A stretch of DNA of 64,000 nt from Cladorhizidae sp. MBARI D1340-BT2 (Eukaryota; Porifera; Demospongiae; Poecilosclerida; Cladorhizidae). The stretch covers positions 2,871,609 to 2,935,608 of the forward strand of contig JAQNBH010000003.1 of assembly GCA_028752905.1 (NCBI GenBank). Reading direction: 5' to 3'. The first letter of the stretch is position 1, and each line of letters starts with the position of its first letter. Below, in pieces: positions 63,905 to 64,000 of this stretch. A model generated the notes under the pieces. The model saw nothing but the letters and a program-made list of their open reading frames with translations, searched no databases and was not told the DNA's origin. The position numbers were made by a program, and so were the translations under genes.

Positions 63905-64000
63905 TTTAGTTTATTCTGTTAGTGCTAGTGTTGCTATAATGACTAGTGCTAGTGCTGCTATAATGACTAGTTCTAGTGCTGCTATAATGACTAGTGCTGC
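63905..64000. repeat. Short tandem repeat at right edge
   Basis: Copies of TAGTGCTAGTGCTGCTATAA, TGAC (about 24 bp); cut off by the window end. Confidence 0.8.

Overview
This is animal nuclear DNA. The genes have introns bounded by GT and AG and encode SERGEF, forkhead, FYVE-type and NF-YA proteins. There are no bacterial operons. The mixture of compact genes (a 53 bp intron, start codons 99 and 229 bp apart in head-to-head pairs) and introns crowded with mobile elements and minisatellites suggests an early-branching or marine invertebrate, perhaps a sponge. The species cannot be fixed from the sequence.

Layout. The left two thirds is one minus-strand gene, a SERGEF (DelGEF)-like RCC1-repeat protein. 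It starts at 43186 and runs left out of the window; six exons can be joined with matching splice phase. Its two largest introns (15.2 and 18.8 kb) hold a young LTR retrotransposon (15633-21234), an LTR-like-flanked LINE (31560-34690), two hAT elements with perfect 5 bp target duplications (9699-12829, 35242-39213), a piggyBac deletion derivative (36093-37006), a small pogo/Tigger element (40665-41227) and more than a dozen minisatellite arrays. Position 1-1440 is a third hAT remnant.

The right third is compact and genic. A four-exon forkhead gene, probably FoxM-like (43286-46477, +), shares a 99 bp promoter with SERGEF. An intronless two-zinc-finger FYVE-like gene (46790-48634, -) converges on it. 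An NF-YA gene (+) starts at 48864, head to head with the FYVE gene; three exons are placed, ending in the first half of the conserved core at 60070, and the second half lies beyond the sequence I could match. A second piggyBac derivative (60628-63517) sits in a 57 bp minisatellite downstream.

Most notable: (i) the LTR element has gag-protease-integrase-RT-RNaseH order although its RT is of Ty3/gypsy type, the Gmr1-like arrangement; (ii) a dispersed palindromic repeat carries inverted copies of a hammerhead-ribozyme core with a conserved three-helix fold; (iii) three independent internally deleted DNA transposons (two piggyBac, one pogo) have lost the catalytic domain but kept sequence encoding a DNA-binding domain; (iv) minisatellites fill roughly a quarter of the window and served as insertion sites for two of the transposons.
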